This document shows positions 6,391 through 12,441 of a stretch of 12,441 bases of DNA, in pieces. The position numbers and the translations under genes are program-made. The first letter of the stretch is position 1; each line of letters starts with the position of its first letter. The notes under the pieces were generated by a model that worked only from the letters and a program-made list of their open reading frames with translations, was not told the origin of the DNA and ran no database searches. The stretch covers positions 1 through 12,441 of the forward strand of contig JBIKMO010000126.1 of the NCBI GenBank assembly GCA_044359175.1, in the 5' to 3' direction. Source of the DNA: UBA4615 sp044359175. GTDB lineage: Bacteria > Pseudomonadota > Gammaproteobacteria > Burkholderiales > Burkholderiaceae_E.

Positions 6391-7842
6391 ATGAGCGACA
6401 CCACCCCCTCCTTCGACGACTTCGGCCTGGCCGAACCGATCCGCCGCGCGGTCGCGGAGCTCGGCTACACCCAGCCCACGCCGATCCAGGCGCAGGCGAT
6501 CCCGGTGGTGATGGCCGGCCGCGACGTGATGGGGGCGGCCCAGACCGGCACCGGCAAGACCGCGGGCTTCGCGCTGCCGATCATCCACCGGCTGATGCCG
6601 ATGGCCAACGCGAGCGCGTCTCCGGCGCGCCACCCGACGCGCTCGCTGATCCTCGCGCCCACCCGCGAACTCGCCGATCAGATCTACGAGAACGTGCGCG
6701 AGTACGCGCGGCACACGCCGCTGCGCGTGGCGGTCGTCTTCGGCGGGGTCGACATGAAGCCCCAGATCGCGGCGCTGCGCCAGGGGTGCGAGATCCTGAT
6801 CGCCACGCCGGGGCGGCTGCTCGACCACGTCGAGCAGCGCACGGCCAACCTGTCGCAGGTGCAGATCCTGGTGCTCGACGAGGCCGACCGGATGCTCGAC
6901 ATGGGCTTCCTGCCGGACATCCAACGGATCATCAACCTGCTCGGCAAGGATCGGCAGAGCCTGATGTTCTCGGCCACGTTCTCGAACGAGATCCGCAAGC
7001 TCGCCGAGAGCTTCCTGAAGTCGCCCCAGCTGATCGAGGTCGCGCGCCGCAACGCGCTGGCCGAGAACATCGCGCAGACCGTCTACCGGGTGCCCACGCC
7101 CGAGCACAAGCGCGCGGCGGTCGCGCGGCTGGTGCGCGACATGGCGCTGTCGCAGGTGATCGTGTTCTCGAACACCAAGATCGGCGCCGGTCGGCTGGCC
7201 CGGCAGCTCGAGAAGGACGGTCTGAACGCGTCCGCGATCCACGGCGACAAGTCGCAGCAGGAACGGCTGAAGACGCTCGACGATTTCAAGGAGGGCCGGA
7301 TCTCGGTGCTCGTGGCGACCGACGTCGCCGCCCGGGGGCTGGACATCACCGACCTGCCGGCGGTGATCAACTACGACCTGCCGTACTCGCCCGAGGACTA
7401 CGTGCATCGGATCGGCCGCACGGGCCGGGCTGGCGCCTCGGGGATCGCCCTGTCGCTGATGACCGGCAGCAATGACGAGCGGCTGCTCGCGGACATCGAG
7501 AAGCTGACCAAGCTGAAGTTCGACGTCCGCGAACTCTCGGTGGACGCGGCGCCGCCCGGGCACCGGCGCGACGCCGTGCGCGATCGCGACGACGGTCGGG
7601 TGCGCGAGCGCGGCGAGGGCCGTACGAGGGAGCGCGACGAGGGCCGCACCGAACCCGCGCGGCGCGAACGCACGCTCGCTGCCGCGATCGCGGCGACGCC
7701 GACCGATCCGTTCTTCAGCACCCCGTACGAGCCGGGTCCGCAGGACGCGGCGGCCAGCGCCGCCGGTGCGTCAGCCTCACCGCCGGCCCGACGCACCGCC
7801 CGTCCGGTCGCCGCGCTGCTCGGTGGCGGGAAGAAGGCCTGA
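6391..7842 (+). CDS. rhlE: DEAD-box ATP-dependent RNA helicase, RhlE type
   Basis: This cytoplasmic helicase of 483 residues unwinds short RNA duplexes in ribosome assembly and RNA turnover. All core motifs are present: Q-motif from FGLAEPIRRAV to PTPIQ (about 11-33), Walker A AQTGTGKT 50-57, PTRELADQI (motif Ia), TPGRLLD, DEAD 163-166, SAT 194-196, VATDVAARGLD (motif V) and HRIGRTGR 339-346. After the core (about residue 385) comes a low-complexity tail of about 95 residues rich in Arg, Asp and Glu, then Ala and Pro, ending GGGKKA. Basic tails of this kind usually add nonspecific RNA affinity. The gene stands alone and is convergent with the next unit. No strong Shine-Dalgarno sequence precedes the ATG. 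RhlE is the best subfamily fit from the core and tail; related helicases such as DbpA or SrmB fit less well. Confidence 0.93.
   Translation: MSDTTPSFDDFGLAEPIRRAVAELGYTQPTPIQAQAIPVVMAGRDVMGAAQTGTGKTAGFALPIIHRLMPMANASASPARHPTRSLILAPTRELADQIYENVREYARHTPLRVAVVFGGVDMKPQIAALRQGCEILIATPGRLLDHVEQRTANLSQVQILVLDEADRMLDMGFLPDIQRIINLLGKDRQSLMFSATFSNEIRKLAESFLKSPQLIEVARRNALAENIAQTVYRVPTPEHKRAAVARLVRDMALSQVIVFSNTKIGAGRLARQLEKDGLNASAIHGDKSQQERLKTLDDFKEGRISVLVATDVAARGLDITDLPAVINYDLPYSPEDYVHRIGRTGRAGASGIALSLMTGSNDERLLADIEKLTKLKFDVRELSVDAAPPGHRRDAVRDRDDGRVRERGEGRTRERDEGRTEPARRERTLAAAIAATPTDPFFSTPYEPGPQDAAASAAGASASPPARRTARPVAALLGGGKKA
7579..7650 (+). repeat. Three tandem 24-bp units in the rhlE tail (8-residue repeat)
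   Basis: Units 7579-7602, 7603-7626 and 7627-7650 encode RDRDDGRV, RERGEGRT and RERDEGRT, consensus R-[DE]-R-x-[DE]-G-R-[TV]. The DNA copies are diverged but in register. A fourth, decayed unit may follow (EPARRERT). In-frame copy-number changes here would alter only the length of the charged RNA-binding tail. Confidence 0.7.
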
Positions 7843-7867
7843 CCGGGCCGCGTGCGTCCCGCCCCGG

Positions 7868-7891
7868 GGGCGTGCGGTCGTCGGCACGCCC
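7868..7891. terminator. Possible bidirectional hairpin between convergent rhlE and alx
   Basis: An 8-bp perfect stem, GGGCGTGC (7868-7875) with GCACGCCC (7884-7891), encloses an 8-nt loop. It lies in the 82-bp gap between two convergent stop codons, where a terminator is expected. There is no T-run on either side, so it is not a classical intrinsic terminator. It could be an RNA-end stabilising structure or chance. Confidence 0.3.
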
Positions 7892-7924
7892 GAACCTCGG
7901 CCACAGGCTACGGGAGCAATCCGC

Positions 7925-8902
7925 TCAGGACCCCGCCGTCGTCCCCTGCACCGGGGTCGCCTTCGGCTTGGACACGATGCTCGCGACGATCGCGACCGCC
8001 AGCACCCCCGCGACCACGGCCAGAGCGATCGCCACCGGGATCTTGTAGACGTCGAGCAGCAGCATCTTCGTGCCGATGAAGACCAGGATCACCGCGAGCC
8101 CGTAGGACAGCAGGTGGAACCGCTCGGCCATGTCGGCGAGCAGGAAGTACAGCGCCCGCAGCCCGAGGATCGCGAAGATGTTCGCGGTCATCACGATGAA
8201 CGGGTCGTCGGTGACCGCGAAGATCGCCGGGATGCTGTCGACCGCGAAGATCACGTCGGTGATGCCGATCGCCACCAGCACCAGGAACAGCGGCGTGAAC
8301 CAGCGCTGGCTGCCGATCAGCACCGAGAAGCGGTCGCCGTGCAGGGTCTCGGTGATCGGCAGGTGCTTGCGACACCAGCGCACCAGTGGGTTGTTGCCGA
8401 CGTCGGGCTTGTTGTCCGCGAACAGCCACATCTTGACGCCGGTGACCACGAGGAACAGACCGAACACGTACAGGATCCAGTGGAACTTCGCGAGCAGCCA
8501 AGCGCCGATCAGGATCATCACCGCGCGCAACACGATCGCCCCGATGATGCCGATGACCAGCGCCCGTTTCTGGAACTCCGCGGGACTCGCGAAGTAGGTG
8601 AAGATCATCAGGAACACGAAGATGTTGTCGACCGACAGCGACTTCTCGATCAGGTAGCCCGTGAGGAACGCCATCGTCTGCTCGTTGGCCACTTCGCGGC
8701 CCGCCGAGCCGTTTAGGTACCACCAGAACCACCCGGCGAACATCAGCGATACGGCGACCCAGATCGCGGACCAGATTGCCGCCTCCTTCATCGTCACCTT
8801 GTGCGCGCCCTGCTTCTCGAGCACGACGATGTCGACGATCAGCGCGAGCACCACGAAGATCGCGAAGCCGGTCCACATCCACCAGGTGCCGATCGTTTCC
8901 AT
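7925..8902 (-). CDS. alx: TerC/Alx family integral membrane protein, probable metal-ion (Mn2+) exporter
   Basis: The protein has 325 residues and about nine predicted membrane helices (about 7-28, 42-62, 76-103, 114-138, 142-162, 203-227, 233-256, 263-284, 287-310). It closely resembles E. coli Alx, which is linked to manganese efflux and alkaline pH. Family signatures are FLTGYLIEKSLSVDNIFVF (79-97, with Glu86 and Asp92) and DVIFAVDSIPA (216-226). Where Alx proteins usually have Glu before the second signature (VExSD), this one has Gly213, so one conserved membrane acid is missing. The ATG at 8902 is 6 bp after the gluQ stop, which points to co-transcription. There is no room directly upstream for the manganese riboswitch that precedes E. 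coli alx. Tellurite resistance should not be read into the TerC name. Confidence 0.88.
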   Translation of the reverse strand: METIGTWWMWTGFAIFVVLALIVDIVVLEKQGAHKVTMKEAAIWSAIWVAVSLMFAGWFWWYLNGSAGREVANEQTMAFLTGYLIEKSLSVDNIFVFLMIFTYFASPAEFQKRALVIGIIGAIVLRAVMILIGAWLLAKFHWILYVFGLFLVVTGVKMWLFADNKPDVGNNPLVRWCRKHLPITETLHGDRFSVLIGSQRWFTPLFLVLVAIGITDVIFAVDSIPAIFAVTDDPFIVMTANIFAILGLRALYFLLADMAERFHLLSYGLAVILVFIGTKMLLLDVYKIPVAIALAVVAGVLAVAIVASIVSKPKATPVQGTTAGS

Positions 8903-8908
8903 GTGTTC

Positions 8909-9790
8909 TCAGTCGTCGAAGGCTCTCGAGCGCGACCATCGTAGCGTCGCGTCCGCGAGCCACCCGACGATGCCCTGCGCAGGCGGGGGGACTATCCCGA
9001 GATGGCGCAGCGCGGTCCCGAGCACCTCCAGGGGTCGCGACGCGTCGACCGCCGCGGCGCCGTTCTGCTTGGACAGTTTCTCTCCGTCCGGACCGACCAC
9101 GATCGGCAGGTGCAGCCAGCGCGGGGAGGTCAACCCCAGCGCCCGCGCCAGGACGATCTGGCGGGCGGTCGATCCGAGCAGATCGTCGCCGCGGACGACG
9201 TCGGTGACGCCCTGGGCGTCGTCGTCGACCACGACCGCGAGCTGGTACGACCACAGCCCGTCGGCGCGCTTCAGCACGAAGTCGCCGACCTCGAAGGCGA
9301 CGTCCTGACGTTGCGCGCCGAGCCACCGGTCGTCGAACGTGACGGCTTCGGGCGGCACCCTCAGCCGCCACGCACGGGCCTCGCGGCCCGGCGGCAGGCC
9401 GTGCCGGCAGGTGCCGGGGTAGGGGGTCTCGCCGTGACGCACCGGGCCCCGACCGACGCGACGTTGCGAGTCCGCGATCTCGCGCCGGGTGCAGCCGCAC
9501 GGGTAGGCGTGGCCGGATGCGATCAGCGCGTCGAGCGCCGCTCGGTAGCGGTCGCCCCGCTGCGACTGCAGCTGCGGCTCGCCGTCCCAGTGCAGCCCGA
9601 GCGCCGCCAGCGTCGAGACGATCGCCGCGCTCGCGCCGGGCTGCTCGCGCGGCGGATCGAGGTCCTCGATCCGCAGCAGCCAGCGGCCCCGGTGGGCCCG
9701 CGCATCCAGCCAGGAGGCGAGGGCGGCCACCATCGAGCCCGCGTGCAGCGGCCCGGTCGGCGACGGCGCGAACCGGCCGACGTAGGTCAT
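8909..9790 (-). CDS. gluQ: Glutamyl-Q tRNA(Asp) synthetase
   Basis: The 293-residue enzyme activates glutamate and attaches it to the queuosine base in the anticodon of tRNA(Asp), rather than to the tRNA end. It is a GluRS catalytic core without the anticodon-binding domain, which explains the short length. Visible are the HIGH-region motif FAPSPTGPLHAGS (7-19), RIEDLDPPR (40-48), the zinc site Cys98, Cys100, Tyr124 and Cys128, and the KMSKS equivalent KLSKQ (238-242). All match the family. The ATG at 9790 overlaps the lysR stop in an ATGA arrangement, so translation is probably coupled. In many proteobacteria gluQ sits beside dksA; no dksA is in this window. Confidence 0.93.
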   Translation of the reverse strand: MTYVGRFAPSPTGPLHAGSMVAALASWLDARAHRGRWLLRIEDLDPPREQPGASAAIVSTLAALGLHWDGEPQLQSQRGDRYRAALDALIASGHAYPCGCTRREIADSQRRVGRGPVRHGETPYPGTCRHGLPPGREARAWRLRVPPEAVTFDDRWLGAQRQDVAFEVGDFVLKRADGLWSYQLAVVVDDDAQGVTDVVRGDDLLGSTARQIVLARALGLTSPRWLHLPIVVGPDGEKLSKQNGAAAVDASRPLEVLGTALRHLGIVPPPAQGIVGWLADATLRWSRSRAFDD

Positions 9791-10803
9791 CGCGCGCCGC
9801 CCATGACTGCGCGGCTTCGCGTGCGGCGCGCCGATGCGCCCGGCATCCGGCTTGCCGACGCGGCGGCCCCGCTCGGCAGCGGCGCCGGGCCCTCGAGCAG
9901 GCGAGCCCGCACGCGCGGCGTCTCCAATCGCTCGAGCCACCAGCGCAGCGCGTTGCCTGCGTCCGCCCGCCGCCAGCCAGCGTGCAGCGTCGCCGCGGGC
10001 CGGGGCGTCGCGCACGCCAGGGCGACCAGCCGGCCGCCGGCGAGGTGGGGCCGGGCGAACGGTTCGGGCAGCCAGCCCGTGCCGAGCCCGGCGACCTGCA
10101 TCGCGATCTTCTGCTCGAGCGTCGCCACCGTCAGCGTGTCCTGACCCGACAGCAGGCCGGCGCTGCGCGAGGGGGCGAGCCGCGAGGTGCCTGCGACCGC
10201 GATCGCGCGGTGTTCGAGCAGCGTCTCGGTCGACAGCGGCTGCGGCGCGTCGGCGAGCGGGTGGTGCGGGGCGACGCAGAAGACGAACGCCATCCGCCCC
10301 ATTGGCTTCAGACCGAAGCGCACCGACGCGAGCGCCGGGCTTGGCGCGTCGTACGGTGCGCCGATCAGCAGCTCGGCGCGCCCCTCGAGCAGGGCCTCCC
10401 AGCCCCCGTCGAGCACCTCGTACGAGAAGCGCAGCCGCGTCGGCACGCGCAGCCGATAGAAGTCCTCGACGACCGGGCGCAGGCGATCGAAGGCGACCAG
10501 CGCATCGACCGCGATCCGCAGCTCGGGCTCCCAGCCGCTCGCCACCCGCCGCACACGCCGCTCGAGGTCGTCGGCGGCGCGCAGCAGGCGCCGTCCCTCC
10601 TCCAGCAGTTCGCGGCCGGCCGCGGTCAGCTGGGCCCGCGGCCCGCGGCGGTCGAACAGCAGCACGTCGAGTTCGTCCTCCAGCTTGCGCACCGTATACG
10701 TGAGCGCCGAGGGGACCTTGCCGAGCTGAGCGGCGGCGGCGGCGAAGCTGCCCTTGCGGGCGATCGCGTCGACCGTGTCGAGCGCCTCGAGCGTCAGCGG
10801 CAT
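9787..10803 (-). CDS. LysR-type transcriptional regulator, YhaJ-like
   Basis: This is a 338-residue DNA-binding regulator. The N-terminal winged HTH (about 1-60) includes LTLEALDTVDAIARKGSFAA and PSALTYTVRKLEDELDVLLF. It closely resembles E. coli YhaJ, which is also divergent from a pirin gene (yhaK). The effector-binding domain spans about 85-300; the ligand is unknown, though YhaJ responds to aromatic compounds. The start at 10803 (MPLTLEAL) fits the family. The frame is open to an ATG at 10869, but that stretch crosses the operator-like palindrome. No Shine-Dalgarno sequence precedes 10803, so translation may be weak or leaderless. The last 34 residues (about 305-338) are an Ala/Arg/Ser-rich tail absent from YhaJ, reaching into the gluQ start. 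It probably regulates the pirin gene and itself. Confidence 0.9.
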   Translation of the reverse strand: MPLTLEALDTVDAIARKGSFAAAAAQLGKVPSALTYTVRKLEDELDVLLFDRRGPRAQLTAAGRELLEEGRRLLRAADDLERRVRRVASGWEPELRIAVDALVAFDRLRPVVEDFYRLRVPTRLRFSYEVLDGGWEALLEGRAELLIGAPYDAPSPALASVRFGLKPMGRMAFVFCVAPHHPLADAPQPLSTETLLEHRAIAVAGTSRLAPSRSAGLLSGQDTLTVATLEQKIAMQVAGLGTGWLPEPFARPHLAGGRLVALACATPRPAATLHAGWRRADAGNALRWWLERLETPRVRARLLEGPAPLPSGAAASASRMPGASARRTRSRAVMGGAR

Positions 10804-10806
10804 GGG

Positions 10807-10821
10807 TTCAAAAAATTTGAA
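10807..10821. promoter_or_regulatory. Palindromic LysR-type operator candidate between lysR and the pirin gene
   Basis: TTCAAA-AAA-TTTGAA is a perfect 6-bp inverted repeat. Its inner part, T10808 to A10820, fits the T-N11-A pattern of LysR-family sites. It lies 3 bp upstream of the lysR start codon and about 80 bp before the pirin ATG, within a 10804-10840 stretch that is strikingly AT-rich for this genome. The position suggests autorepression of lysR and activation of the pirin gene. No clear paired -35/-10 boxes are visible around it. Confidence 0.6.
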
Positions 10822-10892
10822 TGAAGACCCAAAAACTATCACGGCCCGCGCGCCCGGACGCCGAGTCACACTCTCGGTCTCGACGACCTCCT

Positions 10893-10896
10893 GGAG
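10893..10896 (+). promoter_or_regulatory. Ribosome binding site of the pirin gene
   Basis: GGAG lies 7 nt before ATG 10904. It decides the start: the frame is open upstream to 10754, but that part overlaps the lysR coding sequence and has no pirin similarity. Confidence 0.7.
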
Positions 10897-10903
10897 CCGA
10901 ACG

Positions 10904-11602
10904 ATGATCGACGTCCGCCCCGCGCTCGACCGCGGCCACGCCCGGCACGGCTGGCTCGAGTCCTGGCACAGCTTCTCGTTCGCCGAGTACCACGACCCCC
11001 GTCACATGGGGTTCGGTGCGCTGCGGGTGATCAACGAGGACCGGATCGCCGCCGGCACGGGTTTCGGCACCCACGGGCACCGCGACATGGAGATCCTCAG
11101 CTACGTGCTCGACGGCGCGCTCGCCCACCGCGACAGTCTGGGCAACGGCTCGGTGATCCGCCCGGGGGACGTGCAGCGCATGAGCGCCGGCACCGGGGTG
11201 ATGCACTCCGAATTCAACCCGCAGCCGGACGCGGGCACGCACTTCCTGCAGATCTGGATCCAGCCCGACCGACTCGGTCTGCCGCCCGGCTACGAGGAGC
11301 GCCACTTCGACGCCGCGCAGCGGCGCGGCCGGCTGCGGCTGATCGCCTCGCCCGATGGCGCCGAAGGCTCGCTCACGATCCGTCAGGACGCGCGCCTGTA
11401 CGCTGGGCTGTTCGACGGCCGGGAGCGGGACCGGCTGGCGCTCGCCCCCGGGCGGCGCGGCTACGTCCACCTCGCCCGCGGCGCTGCGTCGGTCAACGGC
11501 CGCGCGCTGAGCGCGGGCGACGCGCTGAAGCTGGTCGAGGAACCCGCGGTGGAGATCGCGGACGGCTCGGGCGCTGAAGTGCTGGTGTTCGACCTGGCCT
11601 GA
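10904..11602 (+). CDS. Pirin family protein (bicupin, possible quercetin 2,3-dioxygenase)
   Basis: The protein has 232 residues, the usual size of bacterial pirins of the YhaK/YhhW type. The N-terminal cupin has the HGWLESWHSFSFAEY opening (15-29) and the full metal site His57, His59, His101 and Glu103, in THGHRDMEILSY and GVMHSEFN. The spacing matches human pirin and YhhW, so iron or another divalent metal should bind. The second cupin (about 135-232) lacks those ligands, as is normal. YhhW has quercetinase activity in vitro, while YhaK-type proteins appear redox-responsive; the physiological substrate here is unknown. It is divergent from a YhaJ-like LysR gene, repeating the yhaJ-yhaK layout of E. 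coli, so regulation by that protein is likely. Confidence 0.92.
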   Translation: MIDVRPALDRGHARHGWLESWHSFSFAEYHDPRHMGFGALRVINEDRIAAGTGFGTHGHRDMEILSYVLDGALAHRDSLGNGSVIRPGDVQRMSAGTGVMHSEFNPQPDAGTHFLQIWIQPDRLGLPPGYEERHFDAAQRRGRLRLIASPDGAEGSLTIRQDARLYAGLFDGRERDRLALAPGRRGYVHLARGAASVNGRALSAGDALKLVEEPAVEIADGSGAEVLVFDLA

Positions 11603-11770
11603 CGCGATGCGCCACCGCACCGTCCGCGCCGCCTGCGGGTCGCGGTAGGATCCGGGGCTCGACGTTCCGACCGCCGAACCGCCCCGCAGGGTTCCATCCA
11701 GGATGCACCGACCCGAAATTGCCGCCGGGCGCCCGCCACGGCCCATCCGCACGCCGCTCGGCCGCGCGCG
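11603..11770 (+). promoter_or_regulatory. Pirin-wrbA-like intergenic gap with a possible -10
   Basis: The 168 bp between the two plus-strand genes contain TAGGAT at 11646-11651 in the context GCGGTAGGATCC, a plausible -10 for the downstream gene. No -35 is recognisable and no terminator or hairpin is convincing. The gap is long enough for the downstream gene to have its own promoter. Confidence 0.3.
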
Positions 11771-12343
11771 ATGATCCGGGTCGCGATCGCGTTCCACTCG
11801 GGGTACGGGCACACCCGCGTGCTGGCGGAGGCGGTTCACGCCGGGGCTGCGTCGGTGCCCGGCGTGCAGGCGGCGCTGCTCGACGTGTCGCAGCCGCACG
11901 ACGCGCTCTGGACCGAGCTCGATGCCGCGGACGCGATCGTGTTCGGTGCGCCCACGTACATGGGCGGACCGTCGGCGCCGTTCAAGGCGTTCGCCGACGC
12001 CAGCGCCCGTGTATGGCTCGCGCAGGGCTGGAAGGACAAGCTCGCCGGCGGATTCACCTGCTCGCTGAACATGAGCGGCGACAAGTCCGTGACGCTGATC
12101 TATTTCGTCACCCTGGCCATGCAGCACGGGATGGTCTGGGTCGGCACCGGGCTACCTCCGCCGCGCCAGCCCGGCCATCCGGACGAGCTCAACCGGATCG
12201 GCTCCTCGATCGGCGTGATGGCCCAGGCCGACAACGTGCCGCCGGACCAGTCGCCGCCGCGCGGCGACCTGGAGACCGCGCGCAGCTACGGCCGGCGGGT
12301 CGCCGACGAGGCCCGCCGGCGCGCGCGTCGTCCGACCTCCTGA
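11771..12343 (+). CDS. Flavodoxin-fold NAD(P)H-dependent oxidoreductase, WrbA-like
   Basis: The 190-residue cytoplasmic protein is likely an FMN-binding quinone reductase that performs two-electron reduction of quinones. The FMN phosphate loop is HSGYGHTRVLAEAV (9-22), followed by VFGAPTYMGGPSAPFKAF (57-74) and the flavin-contacting SLNMSGDKSVTLIYF (98-112). These positions match WrbA and related flavodoxin-like reductases, and the length is close to the roughly 200 residues of WrbA. The C terminus is unusually Arg-rich (ARRRARRPTS). No Shine-Dalgarno sequence is evident before ATG 11771, but the FMN loop lies immediately after it, so the start is secure within a few codons. The pirin gene upstream may share a role in quinone or aromatic redox stress. 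An iron-sulfur flavoprotein or plain flavodoxin is less likely. Confidence 0.85.
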   Translation: MIRVAIAFHSGYGHTRVLAEAVHAGAASVPGVQAALLDVSQPHDALWTELDAADAIVFGAPTYMGGPSAPFKAFADASARVWLAQGWKDKLAGGFTCSLNMSGDKSVTLIYFVTLAMQHGMVWVGTGLPPPRQPGHPDELNRIGSSIGVMAQADNVPPDQSPPRGDLETARSYGRRVADEARRRARRPTS

Positions 12344-12441
12344 CCGGACGGCCCGCCACGCGGCCGGCACCCGGAGCGGCTCGCACGCCGATCCGACCGT
12401 CGACGCCGCCGGGCGCGGACGCCGCCGCGGTCGGTCGCGCG
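12344..12441. other. Terminal 98 bp without a recognisable feature
   Basis: I see no gene start, hairpin with a T-run, or promoter that I could support here. It may be the spacer or start region of the next gene outside the window. Confidence 0.4.

Noticed and set aside
7925..8902. Tellurite resistance determinant
   Set aside because: The protein is of the Alx type and no other ter genes are nearby; the TerC name alone does not support that role.
8903..8908. Manganese (yybP-ykoY) riboswitch upstream of alx
   Set aside because: Only 6 bp separate gluQ and alx, so there is no leader to hold it.
9002..10144. Plus-strand open frame opposite gluQ and lysR
   Set aside because: Both minus-strand genes are unmistakable; the opposing frame is of low-complexity composition.
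10808..12127. Long minus-strand open frame opposite the pirin and WrbA-like genes
   Set aside because: The opposite strand carries two complete families with intact metal-binding and FMN-binding motifs; this frame has no family resemblance.

Overview
The DNA is very GC-rich, with G or C at nearly every third codon position. The gene content fits a betaproteobacterium, most likely Burkholderiales. The main evidence is a tandem pair of proteobacterial-type cyanophycin synthetases beside an ABC exporter and a DUF1854 gene, a neighbourhood I know from Burkholderiales. The genus cannot be fixed from this window. I see no rRNA, tRNA, insertion sequence, CRISPR array or prophage, so it looks like ordinary chromosome.

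Left part (1-6271): a cyanophycin (multi-L-arginyl-poly-L-aspartate) locus built around a divergent promoter region. On the minus strand, cphA' (1061-3241) is followed 41 bp later by cphA, which runs off the window start. On the plus strand are a fused ABC exporter with an unusual N-terminal extension (3517-5814) and a DUF1854 gene that overlaps it by 8 bp (5807-6271). The two synthetases appear to have complementary defects. CphA' keeps the N-domain HxxEH motif and an intact ATP-grasp domain, but its Mur-ligase-like domain has lost its key motifs and its C-terminal lobe. CphA has lost HxxEH and carries Gln where the ATP-grasp domain normally has its conserved His; its Mur-ligase domain lies outside the window. 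This suggests a split-function polymerase pair.

Middle (6391-7842): a stand-alone rhlE-type DEAD-box RNA helicase with a repetitive, Arg-rich tail, convergent with the next unit.

Right-centre (7925-10803, minus strand): a compact, apparently co-transcribed unit in the order lysR (YhaJ-like), gluQ (glutamyl-Q tRNA(Asp) synthetase) and alx/terC (membrane protein). Junctions are a 4-bp ATGA overlap and a 6-bp gap. lysR is divergent from a pirin gene (10904-11602). The AT-rich gap between them holds a perfect 15-bp inverted repeat with a T-N11-A core, the probable LysR site. A WrbA-like flavodoxin-fold protein (11771-12343) closes the window.

Most interesting are the two apparently complementary cyanophycin synthetases and the uncharacterised ABC/DUF1854 pair beside them. 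The lysR-gluQ coupling is a secondary oddity.
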